From JACKCR01 sp041390305 (GTDB lineage Bacteria; Eisenbacteria; RBG-16-71-46; CAIMUX01): a stretch of DNA of 64,000 nucleotides. The notes below the pieces were generated by a model that was not told where the DNA came from, did no database searches, and saw only the letters and a list, made by a program, of their open reading frames with translations. Of this stretch, positions 1 through 9,015 are shown piece by piece (position 1 is the stretch's first letter; each line of letters starts with the position of its first letter). The stretch covers positions 1-64,000 of the forward strand of contig JAWKQE010000011.1 of the NCBI GenBank assembly GCA_041390305.1, given 5' to 3'. Both the position numbers and the translations under genes were made by a program.

Positions 1-50
1 CCCAGAACGAGATCGCCTTCTTCGGTCTCTCCCACCGGCTTCGGGGGTGA
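1..50 (+). CDS. C-terminal tail of an unidentified protein (partial)
   Basis: The window opens inside an open frame that reads QNEIAFFGLSHRLRG and stops at TGA 48-50. Only 15 residues are visible, too few to assign a family. The stop lies 4 nt before the yceD start, so this gene is probably co-transcribed with the lipid operon that follows. The frame is chosen only because it is open and stops right before the next ribosome-binding site. Confidence 0.35.
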   Translation, partial: QNEIAFFGLSHRLRG

Positions 51-54
51 TCCG

Positions 55-600
55 ATGGACCCCCACGCTCCTTTCGTCCTCCGGCTTTCCACGGTAGAGG
101 AAGGGGAGAGCCATAGGGAGATGGTGGGTAGTCCGGAGGAGCTCGGACTCCAGGGGGATGGGTTCGAACCTGAAGGGCCGGTTAGCTTTAGGGCCAGGAT
201 CTACCGGATCGGCGAGCGGATGGAGATCCGGGGTCCGGTCCGGGCCAGGATCCGACAGGTCTGTGGCCGGTGCCTGGATTCGATGGTCTCCGAGCTCGAG
301 GCCGAGGTCCGGGTCTTCGCCGAACCCCCCGATTCCCGGGATCCTCGTGAGAGAGAAGAAGTTCGTGAAGACGATCTGGGAATCGTCTATCATGACGGGC
401 AATCTGTGGACCTGACGGACGAGGTTCGTCAGGTTCTCCTCGTAGAGGTTCCGTGGCATCCGACCTGTCGGGAGGATTGCCGTGGCCTCTGTCCGCGTTG
501 TGGAGCCAATCGCAACGGAGACGGGTGCGCCTGCACCGAGGATCCAGTAGATCCACGGTGGCGGGCTTTGCTCGACCTGCGCGAGAAGGCCGAGGAGTAG
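55..600 (+). CDS. yceD: YceD/DUF177 family protein (23S rRNA accumulation)
   Basis: 181 aa, the usual length of the DUF177 family. Two cysteine clusters typical of the zinc-binding members are visible: C70-x2-C73 in RQVCGRCLDS, and the C-terminal CREDCRGLCPRCG followed by GCAC. YceD is known to be needed for normal 23S rRNA accumulation and nearly always precedes rpmF, as here (54 nt apart). The ATG at 55 follows a purine-rich GGGGGTGA. The yceD-rpmF-plsX-fab order is conserved across bacteria and supports the call. The molecular role is known only from homologues. Confidence 0.9.
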   Translation: MDPHAPFVLRLSTVEEGESHREMVGSPEELGLQGDGFEPEGPVSFRARIYRIGERMEIRGPVRARIRQVCGRCLDSMVSELEAEVRVFAEPPDSRDPREREEVREDDLGIVYHDGQSVDLTDEVRQVLLVEVPWHPTCREDCRGLCPRCGANRNGDGCACTEDPVDPRWRALLDLREKAEE

Positions 601-653
601 AAACTCATTCATTCCGCCGGGGCCAGTGCCCTTGGTCAGGGAGTCATCCGAAA

Positions 654-833
654 ATGGCACTTCCGAAGCGACGTCATTCCTCTACCCGCCGCGACAAGCG
701 ACGCGCACAGTGGAAGCTCGACGCGCCCCCGGCGACGCGCTGCTCACACTGTGGGGCGGTGAAGCGGCCCCACCACGTGTGCATGCAGTGCGGCTACTAC
801 CGCGGCGAGGAGCAGATCGCCGTTCGGGGCTGA
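654..833 (+). CDS. rpmF: 50S ribosomal protein L32, zinc-ribbon form
   Basis: 59 aa beginning MALPKRRHSSTRRDKRRAQW, the diagnostic L32 N-terminus. Cys30, Cys33, Cys43 and Cys46 form two CxxC pairs, so this is the zinc-binding (C+) form rather than the zinc-independent paralogue. ATG 654 is chosen because homologues start at MA(L/V)PK; the open frame extends further upstream without a plausible start. It lies between yceD and plsX, its standard position. Confidence 0.96.
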   Translation: MALPKRRHSSTRRDKRRAQWKLDAPPATRCSHCGAVKRPHHVCMQCGYYRGEEQIAVRG

Positions 834-838
834 TCGAC

Positions 839-1882
839 TTGACCGGTAAGGTCCGTCCTCGAATCGCACTCGACGCCATGGGGGGCGATGACGCTCCCGT
901 GAGCGCCGTGTTGGGCGCGATTCAAGCCGCCGAGCGATTCGGCGACGAGCTCCAGGTCGTGCTCGTCGGCGATGGTGCGGCGATCGAGCGCGTGCGTCCC
1001 GCTCATGAACTCGAGAAGCTCGGGATGGAGATCGTCCATTCGAGTGAATCGGTGGGGATGGGGGAGTCCGCGACCGCTTCCTATCGCAAGAAGCAGGACT
1101 CGTCCATCGCGGTGGCGAACCGATTGGTGTCGGAAGGCAAGGCGGACGCGATCGTCTCCGCGGGCAACACCGGCGCGGTCGTCACGGCGAGCCTCCTCGG
1201 CCTCAGCAGGATCAAGGGAGTGCTCCGTCCCGCCATCGCTTCGATCGTTCCCACGGTCCACGGACGGAGTCTTCTCCTCGACGTGGGTGCCGTTGCGGAC
1301 GCGAAGCCGGCCAACCTCTTCCAGTTCGCCGTGATGGGGCGGGTCTACGCGGAGACGGTGCAGGGAACCCCGAAGCCGCGCGTCGGACTGCTCAACATCG
1401 GGGAAGAGCGGGAAAAGGGCTCGGACCTCTACAAGCAGGCGTTTCGGCTCCTGGAGGAGCGTGCGGCGGAGATCAACTTCATCGGCAACGTCGAAGGACG
1501 GGATGTCCTGAGCGGCGATGTCGATGTCGTCGTTTGTGACGGCTTCACCGGCAACGTGCTGCTCAAGTTCGCCGAGAGCATCATCGGAGTGGTCAACGGG
1601 ACGATCCGGAAGGAGCTGGGCAAGAGCCTGGTCCACAAGTTCGGTGCGCTCCTCATGAAGCCCGTCTTCGCGAAGCTCAAGGCTAGACTCAACTACGAGG
1701 AGGTGGGCGGCGCACCGCTCCTCGGCGTCAACGGGATCGTGGTCATCGCACACGGCAGTTCATCGCCGCTCGCGATCCGCAATGCGATCCACATGGCCGC
1801 GGCCATGGCCCAGGAGAGGGTCGTGGCAAAGATCGGAGAGGAACTCTCGCGTGAACTACTCAGGGAAGAAGCAACCGGTTAG
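839..1882 (+). CDS. plsX: Phosphate acyltransferase PlsX
   Basis: 347 aa from the TTG at 839. PlsX converts acyl-ACP to acyl-phosphate, the first step of phospholipid synthesis in the PlsX/PlsY route. The N-terminal IALDAMGGDDAP, central GNTGAVVTASL and DGFTGNVLLKFAE, and C-terminal GGAPLLGVNGIVVIAHGSS are family signatures. No ATG or GTG fits the family length, so TTG 839, six bases after the rpmF stop, is the best start; its ribosome-binding site is weak, which suggests translational coupling to rpmF. The 3' end overlaps fabH by 32 nt. Confidence 0.95.
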   Translation: MTGKVRPRIALDAMGGDDAPVSAVLGAIQAAERFGDELQVVLVGDGAAIERVRPAHELEKLGMEIVHSSESVGMGESATASYRKKQDSSIAVANRLVSEGKADAIVSAGNTGAVVTASLLGLSRIKGVLRPAIASIVPTVHGRSLLLDVGAVADAKPANLFQFAVMGRVYAETVQGTPKPRVGLLNIGEEREKGSDLYKQAFRLLEERAAEINFIGNVEGRDVLSGDVDVVVCDGFTGNVLLKFAESIIGVVNGTIRKELGKSLVHKFGALLMKPVFAKLKARLNYEEVGGAPLLGVNGIVVIAHGSSSPLAIRNAIHMAAAMAQERVVAKIGEELSRELLREEATG

Positions 1883-2858
1883 AGACGTCCGCTTCCTCTC
1901 CTCGGGCTCTTGCGTTCCCGAGAAGATCCTGACGAATCAGGATCTCGAACGGATGGTGGACACCTCGGACGAATGGATCACGACCCGCACCGGGATTCGC
2001 GAGCGCCGGGTCGTCGATGCCGGCCAGGCGGCCTCGGACCTCGCGGCGATCGCGGGGCAGCGGGCCATGGAGGCCGCCGGGGTCAAACCCGAGGACCTGG
2101 ACGCGATCATCGTCGGCACCGTCACGGGAGACCATCTCTTCCCGTCCACGGCCTGCCTCGTTCAGGCGAAGTTCGGCGCGACCCGCGCGTTCTGCATGGA
2201 CGTGTCGGCCGCCTGCTCGGGATTCCTCTACGGCTGTGACATCGCCCACTCCCTCATTTCCAGCGGGAAGGCGAACCTCGTCCTCGTCATCGGGGTCGAG
2301 ATCCTGAGCAAGTTCACGGACTTCACGGACAGGAACACCTGCGTGTTGTTCGGGGATGGCGCAGGTGCAGCCGTGCTCGGGGTCGGCGACGAGTCTCACC
2401 ACATCGTGTCGAGCCATCTCGGCGCCGACGGCCGCTACGGTTCGCTCATCGAGCTTCCCGCCGGTGGCTCACGGATGCCGATCACCCCTGAGGTGATGGA
2501 GCAGCGGCTCCACTATCTCCGCGTCAAGGGGAACGAAGTCTTCAAGCTCGGCGTCCGTGGGATGACGGATGCGTGCATCAAGGCGCTCGAAGAAGCCGGG
2601 ATGACGGCCGCGGACGTGGACCTCCTCGTTCCGCACCAGGCCAACATCCGGATCATCGACGCGACCGCGAAGCGGCTCGAGATCGAACCGGAGCGCGTCT
2701 TCGTCAACATCGAGAAGTATGGAAACACCTCCGCGGCCTCAGTGCCGATCGCACTCGACGAGGCCGTGCGCGCCGGACGCCTGAAGGAGGGAGACCTCCT
2801 CATGTTGGTGGTCTTCGGCGGAGGGCTCACCTGGGGTTCGATGCTCGTCCGTTGGTGA
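1851..2858 (+). CDS. fabH: 3-oxoacyl-ACP synthase III (KAS III)
   Basis: 335 aa. FabH condenses acetyl-CoA with malonyl-ACP to start type II fatty-acid synthesis. The thiolase-fold triad is visible: Cys122 in MDVSAACSGF, His in LLVPHQANIRI and Asn in EKYGNTSAAS. GTG 1851 lies inside the end of plsX and is preceded by GGAGAGG about 10 nt upstream; this start gives the normal family length. The gene sits in the plsX-fabH-fabD-fabG-acpP-fabF run, so co-transcription is likely. Confidence 0.95.
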   Translation: MNYSGKKQPVRDVRFLSSGSCVPEKILTNQDLERMVDTSDEWITTRTGIRERRVVDAGQAASDLAAIAGQRAMEAAGVKPEDLDAIIVGTVTGDHLFPSTACLVQAKFGATRAFCMDVSAACSGFLYGCDIAHSLISSGKANLVLVIGVEILSKFTDFTDRNTCVLFGDGAGAAVLGVGDESHHIVSSHLGADGRYGSLIELPAGGSRMPITPEVMEQRLHYLRVKGNEVFKLGVRGMTDACIKALEEAGMTAADVDLLVPHQANIRIIDATAKRLEIEPERVFVNIEKYGNTSAASVPIALDEAVRAGRLKEGDLLMLVVFGGGLTWGSMLVRW

Positions 2859-2897
2859 ACGGGTCGAGTCGGAACACCAGCACAGGAGGACGTGAGC

Positions 2898-3836
2898 GTG
2901 CGAACTGCCTATCTGTTTCCCGGCCAGGGCTCCCAGTTCGTGGGGATGGGGCGGGACCTCTATGAGGGAAACGGCGCCGCGAAGCGCGTCTTCGAGCGCG
3001 CGAACGACGTGCTCGGCTTCGATCTCGCGGCCCTCTGTTTCGACGGGCCCGAAGACGAACTCAAGCAGACGAAGAACACACAGCCCGCCATCTACGTTCA
3101 CAGCATGGCGGTGATGGCCGCCCTCGGCTGGGAACCCTCCGGCGACGACATCGTACTCGCGGGGCACAGCCTCGGTGAGTACTCCGCCTATGCCGCCGCC
3201 GGCGCGCTCTCGTTCGAAGATGGCCTGAAGCTCGTGCGGCGCAGGGGAGAGCTGATGTGGGAGGCCGGACAGTCGCAGCCGGGGACCATGGCGGCCGTCC
3301 TCGGACTCGACGTGGCGGCGGTCGAGGCCGCGCTCGCGGAGGTCGACGGCATCGTCGTCCCGGCGAATCTCAACTCGTCGTCTCAGATCGTGATCTCGGG
3401 TGAGGTGGAGGCCGTGCTCCGGGCGATGGACGTGCTGAAGGAAGCCGGCGCGCGTCGGGTCGTCCAGCTCGAAGTCAGCGGTGCGTTCCACTCTCCGCTC
3501 CTGGCGGCCGCGGCGGATGGGCTTCGTGAAGAGCTCGAGAAGACGGATGTGCGGCCCCCGCGATCCGCGGTCATTGCGAACGCGTCGGCCGCGCCCGTCA
3601 CGGAGCCGGCCGCGATCCGGCGCTCGCTCTTCGATCAGCTCACGTCGCCCGTGCGTTGGGAGGAGACGCTGCGCCACATGGTGCAGGGGGGCGTGACGCG
3701 GTTCATCGAAGTCGGTCCGGGCAAGGTGTTGAGCGGTCTCGTGCGCGCCGTCGACCGGAACCTCGAGGTCCAGGCGATCGGGACACTCGAACAGGTGGAT
3801 GCGACCGCGAGCGGCGCGATGGAGGAGTCCCGATGA
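2898..3836 (+). CDS. fabD: Malonyl-CoA:ACP transacylase
   Basis: 312 aa, normal length. Transfers malonyl from CoA to ACP. LFPGQGSQFVGMG at the start, the GHSLGEYSAY nucleophile elbow (Ser), and His in VSGAFHSPLL form the catalytic machinery. AGGAGG at 2884-2889 lies 8 nt before GTG 2898 but only 2 nt before the alternative GTG 2892, so 2898 is preferred. Its stop overlaps the fabG start as ATGA. Confidence 0.94.
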   Translation: MRTAYLFPGQGSQFVGMGRDLYEGNGAAKRVFERANDVLGFDLAALCFDGPEDELKQTKNTQPAIYVHSMAVMAALGWEPSGDDIVLAGHSLGEYSAYAAAGALSFEDGLKLVRRRGELMWEAGQSQPGTMAAVLGLDVAAVEAALAEVDGIVVPANLNSSSQIVISGEVEAVLRAMDVLKEAGARRVVQLEVSGAFHSPLLAAAADGLREELEKTDVRPPRSAVIANASAAPVTEPAAIRRSLFDQLTSPVRWEETLRHMVQGGVTRFIEVGPGKVLSGLVRAVDRNLEVQAIGTLEQVDATASGAMEESR

Positions 3837-4582
3837 GTGGATGGCATACGGAACGGATCGCCCTCGTCACGGGCGGAAGCCGTGGAATCGGTCGCGCCGT
3901 CGCGCTCCGTCTCGCTCAGGATGGGGCGGATGTCGCGCTCGTCGATCGGAGCGGGGATCCGGAAGGCCCCACCGTTCAGGAGATCCGTGCGATGGGGCGC
4001 CGGTGCGAGCACTTCAAGTGCGACCTCTCGAATGCGGCCGAGATCGCTGAACTCCCGGGCCGGGTCACGGATTCCCTCGGGCCGGTCTCGATCCTGATCA
4101 ACAACGCGGGGATGACGCGGGACAACCTCTTCCTCCGTTTGGACGACGAGGACTGGGACGCCGTGCTCGCGGTGAACCTCAAGGCCGCATTCCATTGCGC
4201 GAAAGTCTTCGCCCGACCCATGCTCAAGGCGCGCTGGGGCCGGATCGTCAATGTGACGTCCGTCGTTGGCCAGATGGGCAACAAAGGGCAGAGCAACTAT
4301 GCAGCTTCCAAGGCCGGACTCATCGGGCTAACCTACTCGCTCGCCCGGGAGCTGGCGGAACGGAACGTGACCGTCAACGCCGTGGCGCCGGGTTTCATCA
4401 CCACGGACATGACGGGTGAATTGAGCGAAGCGGTGCAGACCGCGTTGCTCGCGCAGATCCCTGTCGGCCGCTTCGGGGAACCGGAGGACGTCGCCGGGGT
4501 CATCTCGTTCCTGGCCTCGCAAGGGGCCGGATACATCACGGGTCAGGTCGTCCGGGTGGACGGCGGGATGCTTATGGCGTAG
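3833..4582 (+). CDS. fabG: 3-oxoacyl-ACP reductase
   Basis: 249 aa classical short-chain dehydrogenase that reduces 3-oxoacyl-ACP with NADPH. Visible features are the cofactor motif TGGSRGIGRAVA, the structural NNAG motif, the catalytic Ser in VTSVVGQMGN, the YAASKAG Tyr-x3-Lys, and VAPGFITTDMT. The start is the ATG overlapping the fabD stop (ATGA), which implies translational coupling. One of the core elongation-cycle genes; fabZ and fabI are not in the window. Confidence 0.94.
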   Translation: MSGWHTERIALVTGGSRGIGRAVALRLAQDGADVALVDRSGDPEGPTVQEIRAMGRRCEHFKCDLSNAAEIAELPGRVTDSLGPVSILINNAGMTRDNLFLRLDDEDWDAVLAVNLKAAFHCAKVFARPMLKARWGRIVNVTSVVGQMGNKGQSNYAASKAGLIGLTYSLARELAERNVTVNAVAPGFITTDMTGELSEAVQTALLAQIPVGRFGEPEDVAGVISFLASQGAGYITGQVVRVDGGMLMA

Positions 4583-4603
4583 CCGGGGATCCCGGCGTGA
4601 GAA

Positions 4604-4621
4604 GAGCTCTCCGCAGAGCTC
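4604..4621 (+). terminator. Perfect hairpin between fabG and acpP
   Basis: GAGCTCT-CCGC-AGAGCTC is a perfect 7-bp stem with a 4-nt loop, 22 nt after the fabG stop. No U-run follows, so it could be a Rho-assisted end of the fabG message or part of the acpP leader. A second hairpin follows 10 nt later. The structure is seen directly; its role is inferred. Confidence 0.45.
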
Positions 4622-4630
4622 GCTTAACGA

Positions 4631-4648
4631 GGTCGGGGCATCCCGACC
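4631..4648 (+). promoter_or_regulatory. acpP leader hairpin abutting the ribosome-binding site
   Basis: GGTCGGG-GCAT-CCCGACC is a perfect 7-bp stem with a GCAT loop, immediately followed by the acpP ribosome-binding site GAGGAGG (4649-4655). A stable stem just upstream of a strong Shine-Dalgarno is typical of 5' stabilisers of abundant messages; acpP is usually among the most abundant. A closely similar stem lies before rpsO at 38709-38725. Confidence 0.45.
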
Positions 4649-4660
4649 GAGGAGGAACGG

Positions 4661-4906
<246 letters not shown>

Positions 4907-4916
4907 GCCATTTCGT

Positions 4917-4934
4917 CGGGCGGAGTGTCGCCCG
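4917..4934 (+). terminator. Hairpin after acpP
   Basis: CGGGCG-GAGTGT-CGCCCG forms a 6-bp stem 10 nt after the acpP stop. A second imperfect stem (GCCCG at 4962-4966 with CGGGC at 4980-4984) follows. Neither has a U-run, so partial termination or 3'-end protection is more likely than full termination before fabF. Confidence 0.4.
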
Positions 4935-5017
4935 GTCGAGAAACCCGACATCCGACCCAAAGCCCGGAGCCTCGTGCTTCGGGCGGGTGGTTGGTGTCTC
5001 GAGGATCGAGGTTCGCG

Positions 5018-6256
5018 ATGGCAGAAAGAGTCTTCGTTACGGGTGTGGGTGCCGTGACTCCCCTGGGGAACGATCCGGCACAGCTGTGGAACGGACTACT
5101 CGAAGGACGGTCCGGTATCGCTCCCGTCACTCGTTTCGACGCCTCGGATCAACAGACCCGCTTCGCCGCCGAGGTGAAGGGATTCGATCCGACCCAGTAC
5201 ATGGATGCGAAGGAGGCGCGTCGCTCCGACCCGTTCATCCAGTACGCGATCGCGTCGTCCAGACAGGCCCGGGACGCGAGCGGTATCGACTGCGCGGAAG
5301 ACAACGGGGAGCGGATCGGCGTCATCATCGGTTCCGGTATCGGCGGTATCGAAACCTGGGAGACGAATCACAAGACCCTCCTCGAGCGGGGGCCGAGCCG
5401 CGTCTCTCCGTTCTTCATCCCGATGATGATCGCGAACATGGCCTCGGGAATGGTCTCCATCGACCTCGGGGCCCGGGGAGCCAACTACGCCACGGTCTCC
5501 GCCTGTGCGTCGGGAGCCCACGCGATCGGAGAGGCGTTCGAAGCGATCCGCCGCGGACAGCTCGACGCCGTTTTCGCCGGTGGTAGTGAGGCCCCGGTCT
5601 CGCCTCTCGCCATGGCCGGGTTCTCGTCGATGAAGGCGCTGAGCACGCGGAACGACGACCCCGAGCGGGCCAGTCGTCCGTTCGACAAGGACCGGGACGG
5701 CTTCGTCCTGGGCGAAGGCGCGGGAATGCTCGTCCTGGAGTCCGAGAGCCACGCCCGGAAGAGGGGAGCGACGGTCCTGGCGGAGGTCTGTGGATACGGC
5801 GTGACCTCGGACGCCCACCACATCTCGGCACCTGCGCCGGAGCACCAGGGGGCGGCTCGGGCCATGAAGCTGGCCCTCCAGGCGGCCGGAGTCTCCACTG
5901 CCGAGGTCGATTACATCAACGCCCACGGAACGTCGACCCCCCTCAATGATCGGTTCGAGTCGATCGCCATCCGGGGGCTGTTCGGGGCCGACGCGGACCG
6001 GGTCGCGGTCAGCTCCACGAAGTCGATGACCGGGCACCTCCTGGGGGCCGCCGGGGCCGTGGAGGCCGCCATCTCCGTTTTTGCCGTAAGAAATGACGTC
6101 ATTCCGCCGACCATGAATTACCAGACGGCCGATCCTGACTGCGACCTCGACTTCGTCCCGAACGAGGCCCGCAAGACAAAGGTGCGCGTCGCGATGTCGA
6201 ACGCCTTCGGGTTCGGCGGACACAATGTCGCCCTCGTCTTCCGGAAGGTCGAGTAG
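5018..6256 (+). CDS. fabF: 3-oxoacyl-ACP synthase II (KAS II)
   Basis: 412 aa, normal length. Elongating condensing enzyme of type II fatty-acid synthesis. The Cys-His-His triad is visible: Cys163 in ATVSACASGAHA, His in INAHGTSTPLND, and His in STKSMTGHLLGAAG. ATG 5018 is chosen because MAERVFVTGVGAVTPLG is the conserved N-terminus; the frame is open upstream but lacks family similarity. It closes the fab cluster and is followed 37 nt later by rnc, the order seen in many bacteria. Confidence 0.95.
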   Translation: MAERVFVTGVGAVTPLGNDPAQLWNGLLEGRSGIAPVTRFDASDQQTRFAAEVKGFDPTQYMDAKEARRSDPFIQYAIASSRQARDASGIDCAEDNGERIGVIIGSGIGGIETWETNHKTLLERGPSRVSPFFIPMMIANMASGMVSIDLGARGANYATVSACASGAHAIGEAFEAIRRGQLDAVFAGGSEAPVSPLAMAGFSSMKALSTRNDDPERASRPFDKDRDGFVLGEGAGMLVLESESHARKRGATVLAEVCGYGVTSDAHHISAPAPEHQGAARAMKLALQAAGVSTAEVDYINAHGTSTPLNDRFESIAIRGLFGADADRVAVSSTKSMTGHLLGAAGAVEAAISVFAVRNDVIPPTMNYQTADPDCDLDFVPNEARKTKVRVAMSNAFGFGGHNVALVFRKVE

Positions 6257-6293
6257 GAGGCTACGCACACGGGGGAGTAGAGAGCCTTAGCGC

Positions 6294-7337
6294 ATGGATA
6301 GTTGGCTCGCAAAAGTCCGCGCCCTCTTCGTGGGAGTCATCTCCGACGAACCGGACGTCTCCCCCCATAGCTCCGCCTCGAATCAGGCCAGGCTCGAAGC
6401 GTTCCAGCGAGACCTGGAGGTTCAGTTCCTCGATCTCGCTCTCCTCGAACAGGCGCTCACGCATCGCTCCTACCTCGGCAGTTGCGGGGGAGACCCCGCC
6501 CTCTCGAACGAGCGGATGGAGTTCCTCGGCGACGCCGTCCTCGAACTGATCGTCATCGAGTACCTCTACCGGAACCATCCCGAAGATCGGGAAGGCGCTC
6601 TCACGAAGCGGAAGGGGCTGCTCGTCTCACGGAAGGTGCTCGCCAGTTCCGCGGAGTGGATGAAGCTCGGAGACTACGTCCTCCTCAGCGAGGCGGAGCG
6701 CGAGTCGGGAGGTTCCGCCCGAAGCTCGATCCTCGCGGACACGTTCGAAGCGGTGGTGGGCGCGATCTATCTGGATCAAGGGCTCGAGGCCGCGCGCCGG
6801 TTCGTGCGTGATCGGCTGCTGATCCACGCGAATCGGATCTTCCAGGACCTCTCCCGGGCGAACTTCAAGAGCCAGCTCCAGGAGTACGTCCAAGCCTCGT
6901 ACAAGACTCACCCCCGGTATCGGGTGGTGACGGAGGTGGGCCCGGACCATCGGAAGCTCTTCACCGTCGAGGTGAACGTTCGCGGTCAGCTCTTGGGACG
7001 AGGGCAGGGGTACAACAAGAAGGAAGCCCAGCAGAGCGCGGCCCGAAACGCGATGCTCCGGCTCGAACGCGACGCCGCCCGCACGGGAGGTCAGTTCCCG
7101 GGCCCGTTGGCCGACACGCCTCTCGAACCGGCCGACGAGCCGGCGATCCCGCGCGAGGAGATTCCCGAGCGGGACGAGGACGCCCAGCCCGATTCGGTTT
7201 CGCACCGGGACGTTCCGTTCTCCGCGTCGCTTCGTCGGTCCGCTTCGCATGTGGAGGCACCCGCAGTAGACGCGCCCGCGGTGGAAGCACCCGCAGATGG
7301 CGGGACGATCGCGGACGGCCTGGACCCCAGGGGCTGA
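6294..7337 (+). CDS. rnc: Ribonuclease III with long C-terminal extension
   Basis: 347 aa against about 225-250 for the family. Cleaves double-stranded RNA in rRNA and mRNA processing. The RNase III signature NERMEFLGDAVL (about residues 68-79) and the second metal-binding DTFEAVVGAIY are intact, followed by a double-stranded-RNA-binding domain ending near residue 265 (KKEAQQSAARNAML). The last 80 or so residues are a Pro/Glu/Ala-rich tail ending in imperfect repeats (EAPAVDAPAVEAPADG). The tail is not part of the known fold and is probably disordered. The start ATG 6294 follows a weak site after fabF. Confidence 0.93.
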   Translation: MDSWLAKVRALFVGVISDEPDVSPHSSASNQARLEAFQRDLEVQFLDLALLEQALTHRSYLGSCGGDPALSNERMEFLGDAVLELIVIEYLYRNHPEDREGALTKRKGLLVSRKVLASSAEWMKLGDYVLLSEAERESGGSARSSILADTFEAVVGAIYLDQGLEAARRFVRDRLLIHANRIFQDLSRANFKSQLQEYVQASYKTHPRYRVVTEVGPDHRKLFTVEVNVRGQLLGRGQGYNKKEAQQSAARNAMLRLERDAARTGGQFPGPLADTPLEPADEPAIPREEIPERDEDAQPDSVSHRDVPFSASLRRSASHVEAPAVDAPAVEAPADGGTIADGLDPRG

Positions 7338-7377
7338 ACTCCACGCCGTCGGTCTCCCGGTGGCTCCTGGTCCGCGA

Positions 7378-8796
7378 CTACCGAGTCTGGTAGAACGTGA
7401 TGCCGGCGAGGATGCGCGTCTCCGTCGTCTCCTCGGTCGTCAAGCGAGTGTCCCGAGAGCTGCCAGACCCGGTCGGATCTGACCCGTACGAGGACCCCGA
7501 GCCGCGGAAGAAAGCGAAGTCCACGTGAAGGCCGGGTCGAGCGCATTATCCGAAGCCCGCCGTGATGTAGCGGCGCTGTGTGTCCTCGTTGGTGGGGCGG
7601 GACTGGACTCCTTCCAGACGCATCCGTCGTGATGAAGTCATAAGCAACAGGTTCGCTCGCGAACCCGGCGCGAAGGGCGAGAGAGGTGTGCCGAGAACGC
7701 AACCGGCCCCGAGACGAAGCGCGAGGTTCGAGCGGTACGCAGAGAGTCTCCGTCCGCGAGCCGAACTTTGCCGTCGAGGTTCTCGAGGTCACTCCAGTTC
7801 GTGAGCGTCATCTGGCGGGAGACCCGTGAACTCCCCGCGTTTCGTAGGCACCGCTACGTCGGCTGGATCGGGATGTCGAGTTCGTCCACGATGTCGAAGT
7901 CCCTGAATGATGTCTTCGAGCACTTCCTCCGGATCCTCGTCCGTCCGCCAGTAGACGTCCTCCGATCAGTTCCTTCGATTTCGTAGTGCTGGGAAGCTGG
8001 AGCAATGATCGCGGCCCAGGCGCCTGGTCTCCGCGGTAGAGAAGGCCGAGTGCGCCGGTGTATCCCGGTAGTCCCCGCGTTCGCTTCATAGATCTGGGTG
8101 TCGCGACATGGAACGATGCGCCCGTCGACCACACAGTCGTCGGCGTGGAAGTCAGGCTCCCGTCGACGGTCGTATGACCGCTCAGGATGGTCACTTAGGC
8201 CGCCGAGCGGGAATCTCCGGGGAGAAGTCGAAGGCGACGCCCGCCTGCCAGGCGCCGATCACGCTACGACCTCGTCGATCGACTCGATCTCGAGAGGATG
8301 CCCTCGCCGTGACCCGGCGTTCCGGTTCCGGACCACCAGGTAGTTCGTGTCCAGTGGAACGAACCGGTGATAAGCCACCCCGGCAAGAACGAGGCTCCCC
8401 TGGAGCGTGGGGAAGGGTAGGCGAATCGGGTTCGGTCAGCCGGTTGGTCGTGAGCTCGGTCGACTCGGGATTTCCCAGGTGGTCCGTGTCGCCGTCGAAG
8501 CGGGCGCGCTCCATTCCGACGGACACCTCTGTCCGCCGGACCTGAGCGAGCCCCGCCGGATTGTAGACGAGCGCGGATACGTCGTCCGACACCGCGGCAT
8601 ACGCGCCACCCATCGCCGTCGCGCGCGTGCCGACGAAAACCTTGGGACGGGTCTCCGGGTAGATCGGTGCCTGGAGCCCGAGGCCTCGGGCGGAATCAGG
8701 TTGCCCGCGACGATCAGGGCGATCGTCGCTACGGGCAGCGGAAGACGTCTGGCGAGGGGGCACGTGCCTGCACGGCTTGGGTCCTGGGACGGTCAC
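7378..8796 (-). pseudogene. OMPP1/FadL-like outer-membrane barrel, multiply frameshifted
   Basis: On the minus strand, coding sequence of one outer-membrane protein can be followed from about 8796 to a TAG at 7378-7380, but it jumps frame at least six times. In order: a signal-peptide core RRLPLPVATIALIVAG; then GTRATAMGGAYAAVSDDV and SALVYNPAGLAQV, the hallmark N-terminus of the OMPP1/FadL/TodX family; strand-like SLVLAGVAYHRFVPLD; GAWQAGVAFDFSPEI; ALRAGFASEPVAYDFI; and a final strand RILAGITFYQTR with aromatic residues near the end. About 470 aa if repaired, the usual FadL size. The start GTG 8796 is tentative. Such proteins move hydrophobic compounds across the outer membrane. Whether this is a true pseudogene or sequence error is open. 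Confidence 0.7.
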
Positions 8797-9015
8797 AACG
8801 AGATCGACGTGGACGTGCTGTCTTCACTCTGCTTCCTCATCGCTCTCCGAGCCTGCTCTCTTCCGTTCGACCTTGGCCGGTGCGCTTCCAGTGCGACCGT
8901 TGCTGCTCGGCTCCGTCTGTGGCGACGAATCCGTGGGCGCAGGTGTCGACGGTACGTACACCGTGCCGCCGGCACCCTCCCCCGTCCGCCAGGCGCGGGA
9001 ATCCCCGGGCCGCGG

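Noticed and set aside
7400..8640. Small + strand open frames in the region after rnc
   Set aside because: They are antisense to barrel-protein fragments that show family motifs on the minus strand; none has a ribosome-binding site or similarity.
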